Part shown: positions 16,125 through 24,545 of the stretch, in pieces
Position numbering within the stretch: position 1 is the stretch's first letter
Layout of the letters: each line of letters starts with the position of its first letter
Origin: VAZQ01 sp035293945
Lineage (GTDB): Bacteria > Pseudomonadota > Alphaproteobacteria > Rhizobiales > Xanthobacteraceae
DNA: 64,000 bases
NCBI GenBank assembly: GCA_035293945.1
Contig: DATGLV010000028.1
Coordinates: 124,001-188,000, forward strand
Reading direction: 5' to 3'
Notes under the pieces: model-generated
Seen by the model: the letters and a program-made list of their open reading frames with translations, nothing else
Database searches by the model: none
Told to the model about the DNA's origin: nothing
Program-made: the position numbers and the translations under genes

Positions 16125-16446
16125 GATGCTGAACTCTCGGATACGCGGGTACACGAACTCGTGTCGAAACGGCCAAGGGTGCGGCGCTCGACATGCGCAA
16201 GATTAGATTCAAATCGTCGTCGGTTTGGTAAAAGCGCCGGTGAGAATTGTTATGGATAACGACAGAAAGAAGCTGTTCATCGAGTTATAGTTTTTTTCGG
16301 GTAAACATCGCACCCTCATGGTTAATCCCAGCTTGCGGGCGCAGCGCGGCGCATCATGATTAGGTAGAAAAACGTAAGCCGGGCATGAACCCCGCATTAA
16401 GCCGCCCGCCCGTAGTGTTCGGGAAACGGCGCAAACGGGGGCGGCC
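16125..16446. other. 322-base intergenic region between divergent ldt and cheZ
   Basis: No credible coding frame is seen. The centre (about 16220-16310) is clearly AT-richer than its surroundings and includes a TTTTTTT run at about 16290, as expected for divergent promoters. I cannot fix a -35/-10 pair for either gene. Confidence 0.5.
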
Positions 16447-17193
16447 ATGCCAGTGCGGCAGAAAACCTTCCGCATCGAACGTATGTCCCGGGCGAGCGGT
16501 GGCACGGCCGCATCGAGCGCGGCTGCTCCGGGCAGCACGGGCGCGGTGCTGCAGCAGCACGAGGTGCTGGCGGAAATACGCGCCTTGCGCGACCTGATCG
16601 AGCAGCGGACGTCGCCGCCGGTCGGCAGCCCCGAGGAAACCGCCAAAAGCGATCAGATCACGATCCACGACCTGAACAAGCTCAAATACGAGACCGACAG
16701 CATCCATCGCGCCATCACCCGCACCATGCGAGAGCTCGCCGATCTCCATTTCGGCGCGTTCGCCGGCGGCGAGGGCGGGCCCGCCAGCCGTGAGCTCGAC
16801 GCAGTAGCGGATTATACTGAACGGGCTACGCAACAGATCCTGGAAGCGGCCGAGAGTATCGACGAGGCCGCCAATACGCTCTCCGCCTTGCTCAACCAGG
16901 AACAGGATCAGGCGCTCGCGAGCGACATTCGCGACCACGTGGTGCGCATATTCGAGGCCTGTAATTTCCAGGACATAAGTGGCCAGCGCATCGCGAAAGT
17001 GCTCGCGACCTTGAGCTTCGTCGAGGACCGGGTCAGCCGCATGCTGGAGATTTGGGGGGGGTGCGAGGCGATCAAGGACTATACGGCCGCACAGACCGAG
17101 CGCGGTGCCGAACCCAAGCTGGTGAACGGTCCCAAGCTCAGCGGCGACAGCGGTCACGTGTCGCAGCAGGAAATCGACGCGATGTTCGCCTGA
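16447..17193 (+). CDS. cheZ: CheZ-family CheY-P phosphatase
   Basis: A 248-residue, mostly helical protein. The long coiled-coil helix hairpin (about residues 75-200) contains the CheZ active-site signature NFQDISGQRIAKV, in which D176 and Q180 correspond to the E. coli D143-x3-Q147 pair that promotes CheY-P hydrolysis. The extreme C-terminus (VSQQEIDAMFA) resembles the CheY-tethering helix. CheZ was once thought rare in alphaproteobacteria but occurs in several Rhizobiales. No other chemotaxis gene is in the window. A GGGGCGG element lies before the ATG. Confidence 0.85.
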   Translation: MPVRQKTFRIERMSRASGGTAASSAAAPGSTGAVLQQHEVLAEIRALRDLIEQRTSPPVGSPEETAKSDQITIHDLNKLKYETDSIHRAITRTMRELADLHFGAFAGGEGGPASRELDAVADYTERATQQILEAAESIDEAANTLSALLNQEQDQALASDIRDHVVRIFEACNFQDISGQRIAKVLATLSFVEDRVSRMLEIWGGCEAIKDYTAAQTERGAEPKLVNGPKLSGDSGHVSQQEIDAMFA

Positions 17194-17287
17194 CCGGCAT
17201 CTGCCGGCCCCTTTTGCATCGAGAGCCGCCGCACGCCCGGTGACGCGAGCTCTTGCCGACCGCCTGCCCGGCTGGCACTGGTCACCG

Positions 17288-18508
17288 ATGACCTTGCCGA
17301 CCCAGCTCGCCACCGCGGCGATTTTTGCTTTGACCTATGCGGGGGTGGCGCTGGGCCGCATCCCCGGTCTGCGCCTCGACCGCGCCGGCGTGGCGCTTAC
17401 CGGCGCCGCACTGATGTTGGCGGTCGGCGCGCTGTCGCCGCAGGAGGCTTATCAGGCAATCGACCTCGACACGATCGTGCTGCTCACCGGAATGATGATC
17501 GTCGTAGCGCATCTCAAGCTTTCCGGCTTCTTTCGCCTGGTGGCCGGCTGGGCGCTGACGCGGGCCCATTCGCCGCGTCTGCTGCTCGCAGCCGTAGTCA
17601 TCACCGCCGGTGCGTTCTCTGCGTTTCTGGTCAATGATGCGGTCTGCCTGGTCATGGCACCGCTCGTCATTGAGGTGACGCGCGCATTGCGGCGCGAGCC
17701 CCTTCCCTATTTGCTGGCTTTGGCGATGGCGGCAAATGTCGGCAGCACCGCGACCATCACCGGCAACCCGCAGAATATGATCATAGGGGCGATCTCGCAG
17801 ATTCCCTACACGGCGTTCGCCGCCGCACTCGCCCCGGTCGCGACCGTCGGCCTGCTGCTGGTAGTCCTCGTGATTTCTTTTGCCTGCCGGGCCGAGCTCG
17901 GTGACAAAGCGCGTCTTACGGCTGCGGCACCGCCTGCGCGCGTGCACAGGCCACAGATGATCAAGGCGGTGGTGGTGACGCTCGGCGTGGTTGGGTTGTT
18001 CTTCGCCGGCGTTCCGGTTGCCAAGGCCGCAATCCTGGGCGGTGCGTTGTTGTTGGTCACCCGGGCGATCAAGGCACGCAAGGTGTACCGCGAGATCGAC
18101 GGCGCGCTGCTCTTGATGTTTGCCGGGCTGTTCGTGGTGGTGGCGGGCGCCGAGAAGGTGCTGCTCGGTCCGGAGGTTCTCGCAGCGGCGCGCGACCTTC
18201 GCCTCACCGACAGCTTCGTGCTGACCGGCATCACCGCTGTTCTCTCCAACATCATCAGCAACGTGCCGGCGGTGCTGGCGCTGAAGCCCTTCGTTTCAGG
18301 CCTTGCTGATCCAACGCGGACCTGGCTCGTGATCGCGATGAGCTCGACGCTCGCCGGCAATCTGACCCTGGTCGGATCTGTCGCCAACCTGATCGTGGCC
18401 GAGCGCGCCCGCGCGGCCGGCATCCACATCTCGTTCTGGGCCTATTGCCGCGCCGGCATTCCGCTGACGCTCCTCACCCTCGCGCTTGGCGCCTGGTGGC
18501 TCAGCTGA
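17288..18508 (+). CDS. Anion transporter of the ArsB/NhaD/CitM (ion transporter) superfamily
   Basis: A 406-residue membrane protein with about 10-12 hydrophobic helices. The two internal repeats carry the superfamily's half-helix motifs: AFSAFLVNDAVCLVMAPLV near residue 120 and NIISNVPAVLALKPFV near residue 320. A glycine-rich ANVGSTATITGNPQNMIIG (about residues 145-165) and TLAGNLTLVGSVANLIVAERA are substrate-binding type loops. ATG at 17288 fits the family N-terminus better than an upstream GTG at 17240. Substrate could be a dicarboxylate, arsenite or another anion; the genes on either side do not tell which. Confidence 0.85.
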   Translation: MTLPTQLATAAIFALTYAGVALGRIPGLRLDRAGVALTGAALMLAVGALSPQEAYQAIDLDTIVLLTGMMIVVAHLKLSGFFRLVAGWALTRAHSPRLLLAAVVITAGAFSAFLVNDAVCLVMAPLVIEVTRALRREPLPYLLALAMAANVGSTATITGNPQNMIIGAISQIPYTAFAAALAPVATVGLLLVVLVISFACRAELGDKARLTAAAPPARVHRPQMIKAVVVTLGVVGLFFAGVPVAKAAILGGALLLVTRAIKARKVYREIDGALLLMFAGLFVVVAGAEKVLLGPEVLAAARDLRLTDSFVLTGITAVLSNIISNVPAVLALKPFVSGLADPTRTWLVIAMSSTLAGNLTLVGSVANLIVAERARAAGIHISFWAYCRAGIPLTLLTLALGAWWLS

Positions 18509-18527
18509 AGCGGCGGACCTTTTGCAG

Positions 18528-19262
18528 CTATTTCGATTTCGGCCGGATCGCCGCCGATGCGTTGATGGTCGCATGCAGGTTGCGCGCATAGTCGATCGCC
18601 CCCTGCATGTCCATGTGCAGCGCCGAGCGCGTGTATTCCTTGACGCCTAGACGTGCGACTCGCGGCGCCTTCATCATGGCGGCACAAAGCCTCTCGAGCG
18701 CGGCATCAAGGTCCGCGAGCGGCACCACCTCGCTGACGAGACCAGCCTCGCGCGCCCGCGCCGCGCTGATGGTGGCGGTCGAATAGACGAAATAAGTCAT
18801 CGCCTTGCGCGGCACGCGATCGACCAGCGCCGACATCACCATCGTGGGCAGGATGTTGTGCAGCATTTCGGGAATCTGGAACTGGGCATTGTCGGCCGCG
18901 AGCGTGATGTCGCAGACCGCCGCGATGGCGCAGCCGAAACCGAGCGCACGGCCCTTCACCACGCCGATGACCGGCACCGGCGCGCGGCGAAACGCGTTAT
19001 AGCAGTCGAACACCACGTCACTGCCGAACCTTCGCTCCAATGCGTCGGAGGAATTGCTGGCGGGCCGGCGGCCGGCCGGGGAGCGGCCGACGCAGAAGTC
19101 GTCGCCGGCCCCGCGCAGCACGATGATCTCGGCATCACCGCCGCCCAGCAGAATCTTGGTCAGCTGCTCGGCCATATCGTCGCTGGCGGCATTGCCGTCC
19201 TGCGGCCGGTTCAAGGTGATCTCGAGGATGGGGCCCTTCTGCGTGATGAGAATGTCGGAAAT
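18528..19262 (-). CDS. Enoyl-CoA hydratase/isomerase (crotonase) family protein with apparent ATT start
   Basis: A 244-residue crotonase-fold protein if read from ATT at 19262. Family features: ISDILITQKGPILEITLNRP at the N-terminus, the oxyanion-hole segments DFCVGRSPAGR and GRALGFGCAIAAVCDITLAADNAQFQIPE, and the usual C-terminal helices. Without the ATT start the first beta strand would be lost, since the next standard in-frame codon is TTG at 19214, inside LNRP. No ATG, GTG or TTG lies between the upstream in-frame stop and ATT. GAGGAGG sits 5 bases before the ATT, which supports it. Acid/base Glu residues of classical hydratases are not clearly placed, so the exact acyl-CoA reaction is open. 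Confidence 0.82.
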   Translation of the reverse strand: MSDILITQKGPILEITLNRPQDGNAASDDMAEQLTKILLGGGDAEIIVLRGAGDDFCVGRSPAGRRPASNSSDALERRFGSDVVFDCYNAFRRAPVPVIGVVKGRALGFGCAIAAVCDITLAADNAQFQIPEMLHNILPTMVMSALVDRVPRKAMTYFVYSTATISAARAREAGLVSEVVPLADLDAALERLCAAMMKAPRVARLGVKEYTRSALHMDMQGAIDYARNLHATINASAAIRPKSK

Positions 19263-19421
19263 CGCTGCCTCCTCTTGCCGAAGTCTTCTCGGTCCCCTGA
19301 TGCTTTAGTGGACGCCCTCGGAAGTCGCAATGTGCTCACCGCGATGGTTGCGAACAATCCATCGAGGCCGCAATATGCGGCCGGGCACATGCAAGAACCC
19401 AGAGGGTGGAGGCGGAATCTC

Positions 19422-20384
19422 ATGAAGAATGTCTGCGTGCGCGCCGGCGGCGCGCTGGCCGTTGTTATTGCCGCAATTGCACTGGTGGCGCCGACAACGG
19501 CGGCCGAGAAGCCCGATTGGGCGTTCCCGGTCACCGAGAAAGACCAGCCCCCGCCGCGCATCGAAGGCACGCAAGTCCGCCCCGCTCCGCCCGGAAGCAC
19601 GCTCTCGATCACGCGCGCCAAGGCGGATGACATGTATGACATCCCCAATTGGTACCCGAACATGTATCCGCCGATGCCGAAGATCGTGCAGTTCGGCAAC
19701 AAGGACACCCAGGTGCGCGCCTGCGGCTCCTGCCACCTGCCGACCGGCACCGGGCATGACGAATCCGCCTATGTGGCCGGATTGCCGGTCGGCTACTTCA
19801 CGCGACAGCTGGCCGACTGGAAGAGCGGCGACCGCAAATACGGCGCGGTCATGAGCGGGATCTCGAAAGCTGCGACCGAAGCCGAGATCAAGGATGCGGC
19901 GGTCTACTTCAACTCGGTCAAGCCGCGGCCATGGATCAAAGTGGTCGAGACCGACACGGTGCCCAAGACTTTCGTCGGCCCCGGCAACAAGCGCCTGGTG
20001 CATCCCGCGGGCGGCACCGAGCCGCTCGGCGACCGCATCATCGAGGTGCCGCAGAACGAGGAGGATGTGGTGTACCGCGATCCTCGCAGCGGGTTCGTGG
20101 CCTATGTGCCCAAGGGCAGCATCGCCAAGGGCGAGGCCTTGGTCATGACCGGTGGCGGCAAGACCATGCCGTGCGCGACCTGCCACGGCCGTACCCTGCA
20201 AGGCTTGGGCGAGGTACCGGGCATCGCCGGACGGCACCCCAATTATATCGTTCGTCAGTTGTGGGACATCCAGAACGGCGATCGCGGCGGCGAATCAGCC
20301 ATGCTGATGCAGCCGGTCGTCGAGAAGCTCACAACCGACGACATGCTTGCGCTCGCCGCCTATGTGGCTTCGCGCAAGCCGTGA
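19422..20384 (+). CDS. Periplasmic diheme c-type cytochrome
   Basis: A 320-residue protein with a signal peptide (RAGGALAVVIAAIALVAPTTAAE) and two heme c attachment sites: CGSCH at residues 101-105 and CATCH at 251-255. Each is followed by a cytochrome c domain with the recurring pattern GLPVGYFTRQLADWKSGDR and GRHPNYIVRQLWDIQNGDR, showing an internal duplication. Similar cytochrome c4/c553-like proteins accept electrons from periplasmic dehydrogenases. The start at 19422 follows GGTGGAGG. It converges with the exported amidase gene (6 bases between stops), so no operon partner is evident. Confidence 0.9.
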   Translation: MKNVCVRAGGALAVVIAAIALVAPTTAAEKPDWAFPVTEKDQPPPRIEGTQVRPAPPGSTLSITRAKADDMYDIPNWYPNMYPPMPKIVQFGNKDTQVRACGSCHLPTGTGHDESAYVAGLPVGYFTRQLADWKSGDRKYGAVMSGISKAATEAEIKDAAVYFNSVKPRPWIKVVETDTVPKTFVGPGNKRLVHPAGGTEPLGDRIIEVPQNEEDVVYRDPRSGFVAYVPKGSIAKGEALVMTGGGKTMPCATCHGRTLQGLGEVPGIAGRHPNYIVRQLWDIQNGDRGGESAMLMQPVVEKLTTDDMLALAAYVASRKP

Positions 20385-20390
20385 CGCCTC

Positions 20391-22418
20391 TCAAGGCTCT
20401 CCGGCAAGCGGGCCAAATCCCTTTGGCGGCTGCCGATGCCGCGTGCCTGCCTCATAAGCCGAGGCAATTTCAAACAGGAGCGCCTCGTCAAAGGGTCGTC
20501 CGAGAAATTCCATAGCCACCGGGAGCTGATCCGGCTTGGGACCCTCGAGCCGGCTGCCGTTCGGATCGCCGGCATCCGGCACGCGGTCATACACTTCCCG
20601 GGTGAAGCCGGCCGGCACCACGATGGCGGGAAAACCCGTGACGGGGCTCAGGTTCACCGCATAGCTGCCGCCACCCCCGCGATAGAGGTCGAGATCGCTT
20701 CGCAGCGTCGCCTCACCAGGGACAAGGTCCGGATTGGATGGCTTCGTTCCCGCCTTCAGGACACGCGGCTCAAGCCGCGGATTGTAGGCGGCGGCAGCAC
20801 GGCTCGGATAGATCAGCGGCGCCGGAACTGTGGTGTACAAATAAACAAGGGCGTCGAGATTGTTGTCTGCCATCACCTTGTAGAGGATGCGCTGCAAGTT
20901 GGCGATCCGCAGCGTATGATTGACCCCCTCAGGCGTATCGAGCACCTCTTGCTTGGCGCCGAGCGCGGTCTGCAGCCACTCGTTTTCCCCCGCGAAGGCT
21001 TGCGTGGCATAGATATCCTGGACGCTGCGAAACTTGGCGTCACCGCGCTCCTTGAGATAGAGGTCGAGCGCATATCTCGCCTCATTGCGCGGGGTCGGCA
21101 GCGCGAGCATGCGGAGGTTGACCCCGCGCGCGCCGGTCGGCAGCAGTTTCGGATCAGCTGCGATTGCGGCCAGCCCGTCGACCGGCTTGGCGCCGGGCGG
21201 GAGCGCGGCCGGAAAAGTCTGAGTGAAAAAGCTCGGCTCATAGGCCGTCATGATCGCGGCGATGGCAGCGCGAAAATCGAGCGGATCGACCAGCGTCGCG
21301 CCGAGACTTTTCATGTCGGCGAGCGCCTCGTTGCCGATGCGGATGTTGTCGCCATCCGCAAGGGTCGCCTCGATCATGAAATCGCGTACGACGCCGAGCC
21401 GCTTGCCGGCGAGCGAATTGCGGCCCGTATAGCTCAAATAGGCAACCGGCTTCCTGCCTTGCGCGATGGCGGTGATGGCATCACGCGGATCCTCGCCCGT
21501 CAGGACTTCGAGCACAGTCGCGGCATCTGCCACAGAGCGGCATAGGGGACCGCCGCGATCGCGCGAGAACGTCAGCGGCACGATCCCGGCGCGGCTGGTC
21601 AGCCCCTGCGTTGCCACCATGCCGACCAGGGCATTCACCGAGGAAGGATAGCGCACTGAACCGGCCGTATCGGTGCCGAGCGCGCACATGGCCAAATTCG
21701 CCGCCACCGCCGCCGCTGAACCTGCGCTGGAGCCGCCAGTAATGCGTTTGGTATCATAGGGGTTGCAACTCTGGCCGCCGAGCGTGCTGCGACCGATGCC
21801 GGCAGGCGCATATTCATCGAGATTGGTCTTGCCCAGAATGATCGCGCCGGCGGCGCGAAGCTTTGCCACCATAGTGGCGTCCTTCGGCGGCTTGTCGTTG
21901 GCGTAGTCGGCGGCAGCGCCTGCCGTCGTGCGCATGTCCGCGGTGTCGTAGTTATCCTTGATGGCGAACGCGATCCCGTGCAAGGGCCCGACGAATTGTC
22001 CGGTCCGCGCAAAGTAGGCGTCCTCTGCCCGCGCCACCTCGAGCGCATCCGGCATGTTTGGATCGTTGTCGGCCGGATCGGTGCGTGACCTGCGGCCGCG
22101 GATGTTGAGCGTCACATAGGCATTGACCTGCCCGGCGTCGGCAATCGGCGTAATTTCGCCGTACATCAGGCCGTTTTCCGGATCGCGCTCGCCTTTGACG
22201 CAAGTGCCATTATAAGCCTCGATTCGCTTGAAATAGAGCTCGACCAGCTGCTCAGCGGTGATTTGTCCGGCGCGTATCGCGCGCTGCACATCGGCGATAG
22301 TCGCTTCCTCAAGATGAAACCGATGGTCGGAAACGGTGTCTGCTGCCGACGCAGGCGCCCGTGCCGTCACAGCGACACCGAGCAGGACGAGGATCAAACG
22401 TACGATCAACGAATGCAT
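20391..22418 (-). CDS. Exported amidase-signature family hydrolase
   Basis: A 675-residue hydrolase of the amidase-signature family, longer than the usual 450-500 because of inserts after residue 330. An N-terminal signal peptide (HSLIVRLILVLLGVAVTARAPASAA) indicates export. The Ser-cisSer-Lys triad is present: Lys154 in AFAIKDNYD, Ser230/231 in TGGSSAGSAAA and Ser254 in TDTAGSVRYPSS. The ATG at 22418 has GGAGG five bases upstream; an earlier TTG adds four residues. The Bug receptor gene ends 55 bases upstream on the same strand, so the two probably form an operon. Substrate unknown; amide or ester cleavage in the periplasm is inferred. Confidence 0.9.
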   Translation of the reverse strand: MHSLIVRLILVLLGVAVTARAPASAADTVSDHRFHLEEATIADVQRAIRAGQITAEQLVELYFKRIEAYNGTCVKGERDPENGLMYGEITPIADAGQVNAYVTLNIRGRRSRTDPADNDPNMPDALEVARAEDAYFARTGQFVGPLHGIAFAIKDNYDTADMRTTAGAAADYANDKPPKDATMVAKLRAAGAIILGKTNLDEYAPAGIGRSTLGGQSCNPYDTKRITGGSSAGSAAAVAANLAMCALGTDTAGSVRYPSSVNALVGMVATQGLTSRAGIVPLTFSRDRGGPLCRSVADAATVLEVLTGEDPRDAITAIAQGRKPVAYLSYTGRNSLAGKRLGVVRDFMIEATLADGDNIRIGNEALADMKSLGATLVDPLDFRAAIAAIMTAYEPSFFTQTFPAALPPGAKPVDGLAAIAADPKLLPTGARGVNLRMLALPTPRNEARYALDLYLKERGDAKFRSVQDIYATQAFAGENEWLQTALGAKQEVLDTPEGVNHTLRIANLQRILYKVMADNNLDALVYLYTTVPAPLIYPSRAAAAYNPRLEPRVLKAGTKPSNPDLVPGEATLRSDLDLYRGGGGSYAVNLSPVTGFPAIVVPAGFTREVYDRVPDAGDPNGSRLEGPKPDQLPVAMEFLGRPFDEALLFEIASAYEAGTRHRQPPKGFGPLAGEP

Positions 22419-22473
22419 GGCGTCCTCCAATTGTTAAGCGTTGCTGCAAAATAGGCCTTCCGATTTCGTAGGG

Positions 22474-23511
22474 TCATCGCTGCACGCCTTCGTTCACCGC
22501 GTTCCTGACACGCGCAACGATCTCAGGCGGGGTCGCGTAGATGTGCCGCAGCACCTGATCGAGGTCGGCTCCGGTGACGCGCTCGATGTGCAATTCCCTC
22601 GCTTTGGCTTCGCCAAGATAGTCCGGATCGGCCATTGTCTCGTCGAACGCCTGGCGCAACGCCGCGAGCCGGTCGGCGGGAATGCCGGGCGGAGCCGCGA
22701 AGGGGCGGGCAAACAGGTTGGGCGAGACGATCAATTCAAGCGCCTGCCGATCGGCCGCGGTCTTTGCAAAATCAAGTGCAAGCGGCACCTCGAGGTGCTC
22801 GCGGCTCTTCTGCAAGGCGAGCTGGACGAAAACATTGACCTTGTGATCGCGCATCCAGCCAGGCCTGATCGCCTCCAGCGTGGAGAAGCCCAAGGAGCAG
22901 AACCCCTGCGTCTCACCCCGCTCCATTGCCAAGAGCGCATCGTTGGCGCCCGGATAGCCCGGGATGACGCGGAATTTAGTGCCGAGCACTGCATTGAGGA
23001 CGCGCGGAAACGTGTTGGCGATGGCGGTCGAGCCGGTGCCGCCGACGATCAGTTCCTGACGGAAGACGTCCTCCATCGTCTTCACCGCGGCGGTGTGCCA
23101 GGACAGGCAGGTGCTGGCATCATTGTCGGTACTTCCCACAAAGCTCAAACGGAGCGGATCGAACCGTGCCTGCGCCGGATCGAGCAAGGGCTCGAGCAGA
23201 ATGCCGCGCTCGAAGGTCGCAAGCTCAGTGCCGTCGCGCGCAATCGAAGAGTAGAGGGCGTTCACCAGCGTGAGACCGCCGGCGCCCGGCGCATTCTTGA
23301 CCACGACCGCGGGTGCGCCGGGCAGGTGCCTGCCGAGATACTTCGCCAGCACGCGGGCGTGCAGGTCGTAGCCGCCACCCGCACTCAGCCCGACGCTGAT
23401 GGTGACGGTCTTGCCGCGATAGAAATCGGCGACAGTTTGTGCCGCGGCGGGCGTCAATGCGAAAGGCGCCAACGCCAGCAACAGGGCAGATCCGTGCCTA
23501 CGAAGCTCCAC
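22474..23511 (-). CDS. Bug/TctC-family periplasmic binding protein
   Basis: About 345 residues with a signal peptide ending PFALTPAAAQ, followed by the mature start TVADFYRGKTVTISVGLSAGGGYDLHARVLAKYLGRHLPG. Later segments NAPGAGGLTLVNALYS, GGTGSTAIANTFPRVLNAVLGTKFRVIPGYPGANDALLAMERGE belong to the Bug subgroup with the YxGKxI-type N-terminus. The start is uncertain: GTG at 23511, GTG at 23523 and ATG at 23562 are all in frame; 23511 puts the signal peptide at the N-terminus. It is followed after 55 bases by the exported amidase. No TctAB partner is present. Confidence 0.85.
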   Translation of the reverse strand: MELRRHGSALLLALAPFALTPAAAQTVADFYRGKTVTISVGLSAGGGYDLHARVLAKYLGRHLPGAPAVVVKNAPGAGGLTLVNALYSSIARDGTELATFERGILLEPLLDPAQARFDPLRLSFVGSTDNDASTCLSWHTAAVKTMEDVFRQELIVGGTGSTAIANTFPRVLNAVLGTKFRVIPGYPGANDALLAMERGETQGFCSLGFSTLEAIRPGWMRDHKVNVFVQLALQKSREHLEVPLALDFAKTAADRQALELIVSPNLFARPFAAPPGIPADRLAALRQAFDETMADPDYLGEAKARELHIERVTGADLDQVLRHIYATPPEIVARVRNAVNEGVQR

Positions 23512-23674
23512 GACCTCACCCACTTTCCAGGAGCAGATCGAAACCAAATGCCCGGCGAGCATACCAGACTTCCGCGCCGGGGCGCACAGGCAGGCGTCGC
23601 CCTTTCGCTCCCGCGCGCGGCGGGTGTATCGTTCGCGCTCTGGGACGTTTCGGCAGTTCCTACCGGAGGGAAAC

Positions 23675-24508
23675 ATGCTCGATCGAAGCCCAACTCGCCT
23701 CGTGCTCACGGCAACATTTCTCCTTCTGACGCACGGAGCGTGGGCGCAGGAGCCCAAGCTTCCCGACCTGTCGGGACAATGGAAGCGGCCACCAGGGGTG
23801 GGCATTCAGTGGGATCAAAGCAAGCCGATCGGGCTTGCCCAGCAGGCGCCGTTTACCCCCGAATATCAGGCGATCTTCGAGGCGAGCCTGCATGATCAGG
23901 CACTCGGCGGCCAAGGCAACGATCCGCGCTTCACCTGCATCCCAAACGGGATGCCGCGCGCCATGAGCGTCATCTTCCCGATGGAGATCGTGCCGCTGCC
24001 GAAGATCACCTACATGCTGTTCGAAATCGACATACCGCGCCGCATCTACACCGATGGGCGCGACTGGCCAGTCGGTGCCGAGCCGACCTTCATGGGCTAC
24101 TCGATCGGCAAGTGGGTCGATGACGGAGCCGGCCGCGATGCCACTCTCACGGTCGAAACTCGCAATCTCAAAGGTCCACGCACCTATGACACCACCGGGC
24201 TTCCTCTGCACCGGGACAACCAGACCATCGTCAAGGAACGTATCTATCTCGACAAGTCTGACGACGATCTTCTGCACGACGAGATCACGACATTCGACCA
24301 CGCGCTGACCCGGCCGTGGACCGTGGTCAAGAACTATCGTCGCGAGCGGAACGTCGTTTGGGTCGAAAACATTTGCAATGAGTACAATCCGCATGTCTCT
24401 ATTCATAATGAGATATACTATCTCAGCGCCGACGGCGACTTGATGCCCTCGAAGAAGGACCAGCCGCCGCCGACGTTGAAGTATTTCAAGCAGCCGCGCA
24501 GGCAGTAG
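23675..24508 (+). CDS. Secreted protein of unknown function (PDLSGQWKR type)
   Basis: A 277-residue protein with a Sec signal peptide (RLVLTATFLLLTHGAWAQ, cleavage near residue 25). The mature part starts EPKLPDLSGQWKRP and looks beta-rich, with many Trp, Tyr and charged residues. A segment NDPRFTCIPNGMPRAMSVIFPMEIVPLPKITYMLFE near residues 84-120 recurs in uncharacterised secreted proteins of soil proteobacteria. The start at 23675 follows GGAGGG. It converges with a Tat-exported amidohydrolase gene (37 bases between stops). I cannot assign a domain or reaction. Confidence 0.8.
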   Translation: MLDRSPTRLVLTATFLLLTHGAWAQEPKLPDLSGQWKRPPGVGIQWDQSKPIGLAQQAPFTPEYQAIFEASLHDQALGGQGNDPRFTCIPNGMPRAMSVIFPMEIVPLPKITYMLFEIDIPRRIYTDGRDWPVGAEPTFMGYSIGKWVDDGAGRDATLTVETRNLKGPRTYDTTGLPLHRDNQTIVKERIYLDKSDDDLLHDEITTFDHALTRPWTVVKNYRRERNVVWVENICNEYNPHVSIHNEIYYLSADGDLMPSKKDQPPPTLKYFKQPRRQ

Positions 24509-24545
24509 GCCGCCGGCAAATCCCTCGCGGAATGTTTCCGCCGCT

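Noticed and set aside
18858..19421. N-terminal extension of the diheme cytochrome frame
   Set aside because: The extension is antisense to the crotonase and precedes a clear signal peptide with its own ribosome binding site at 19422.
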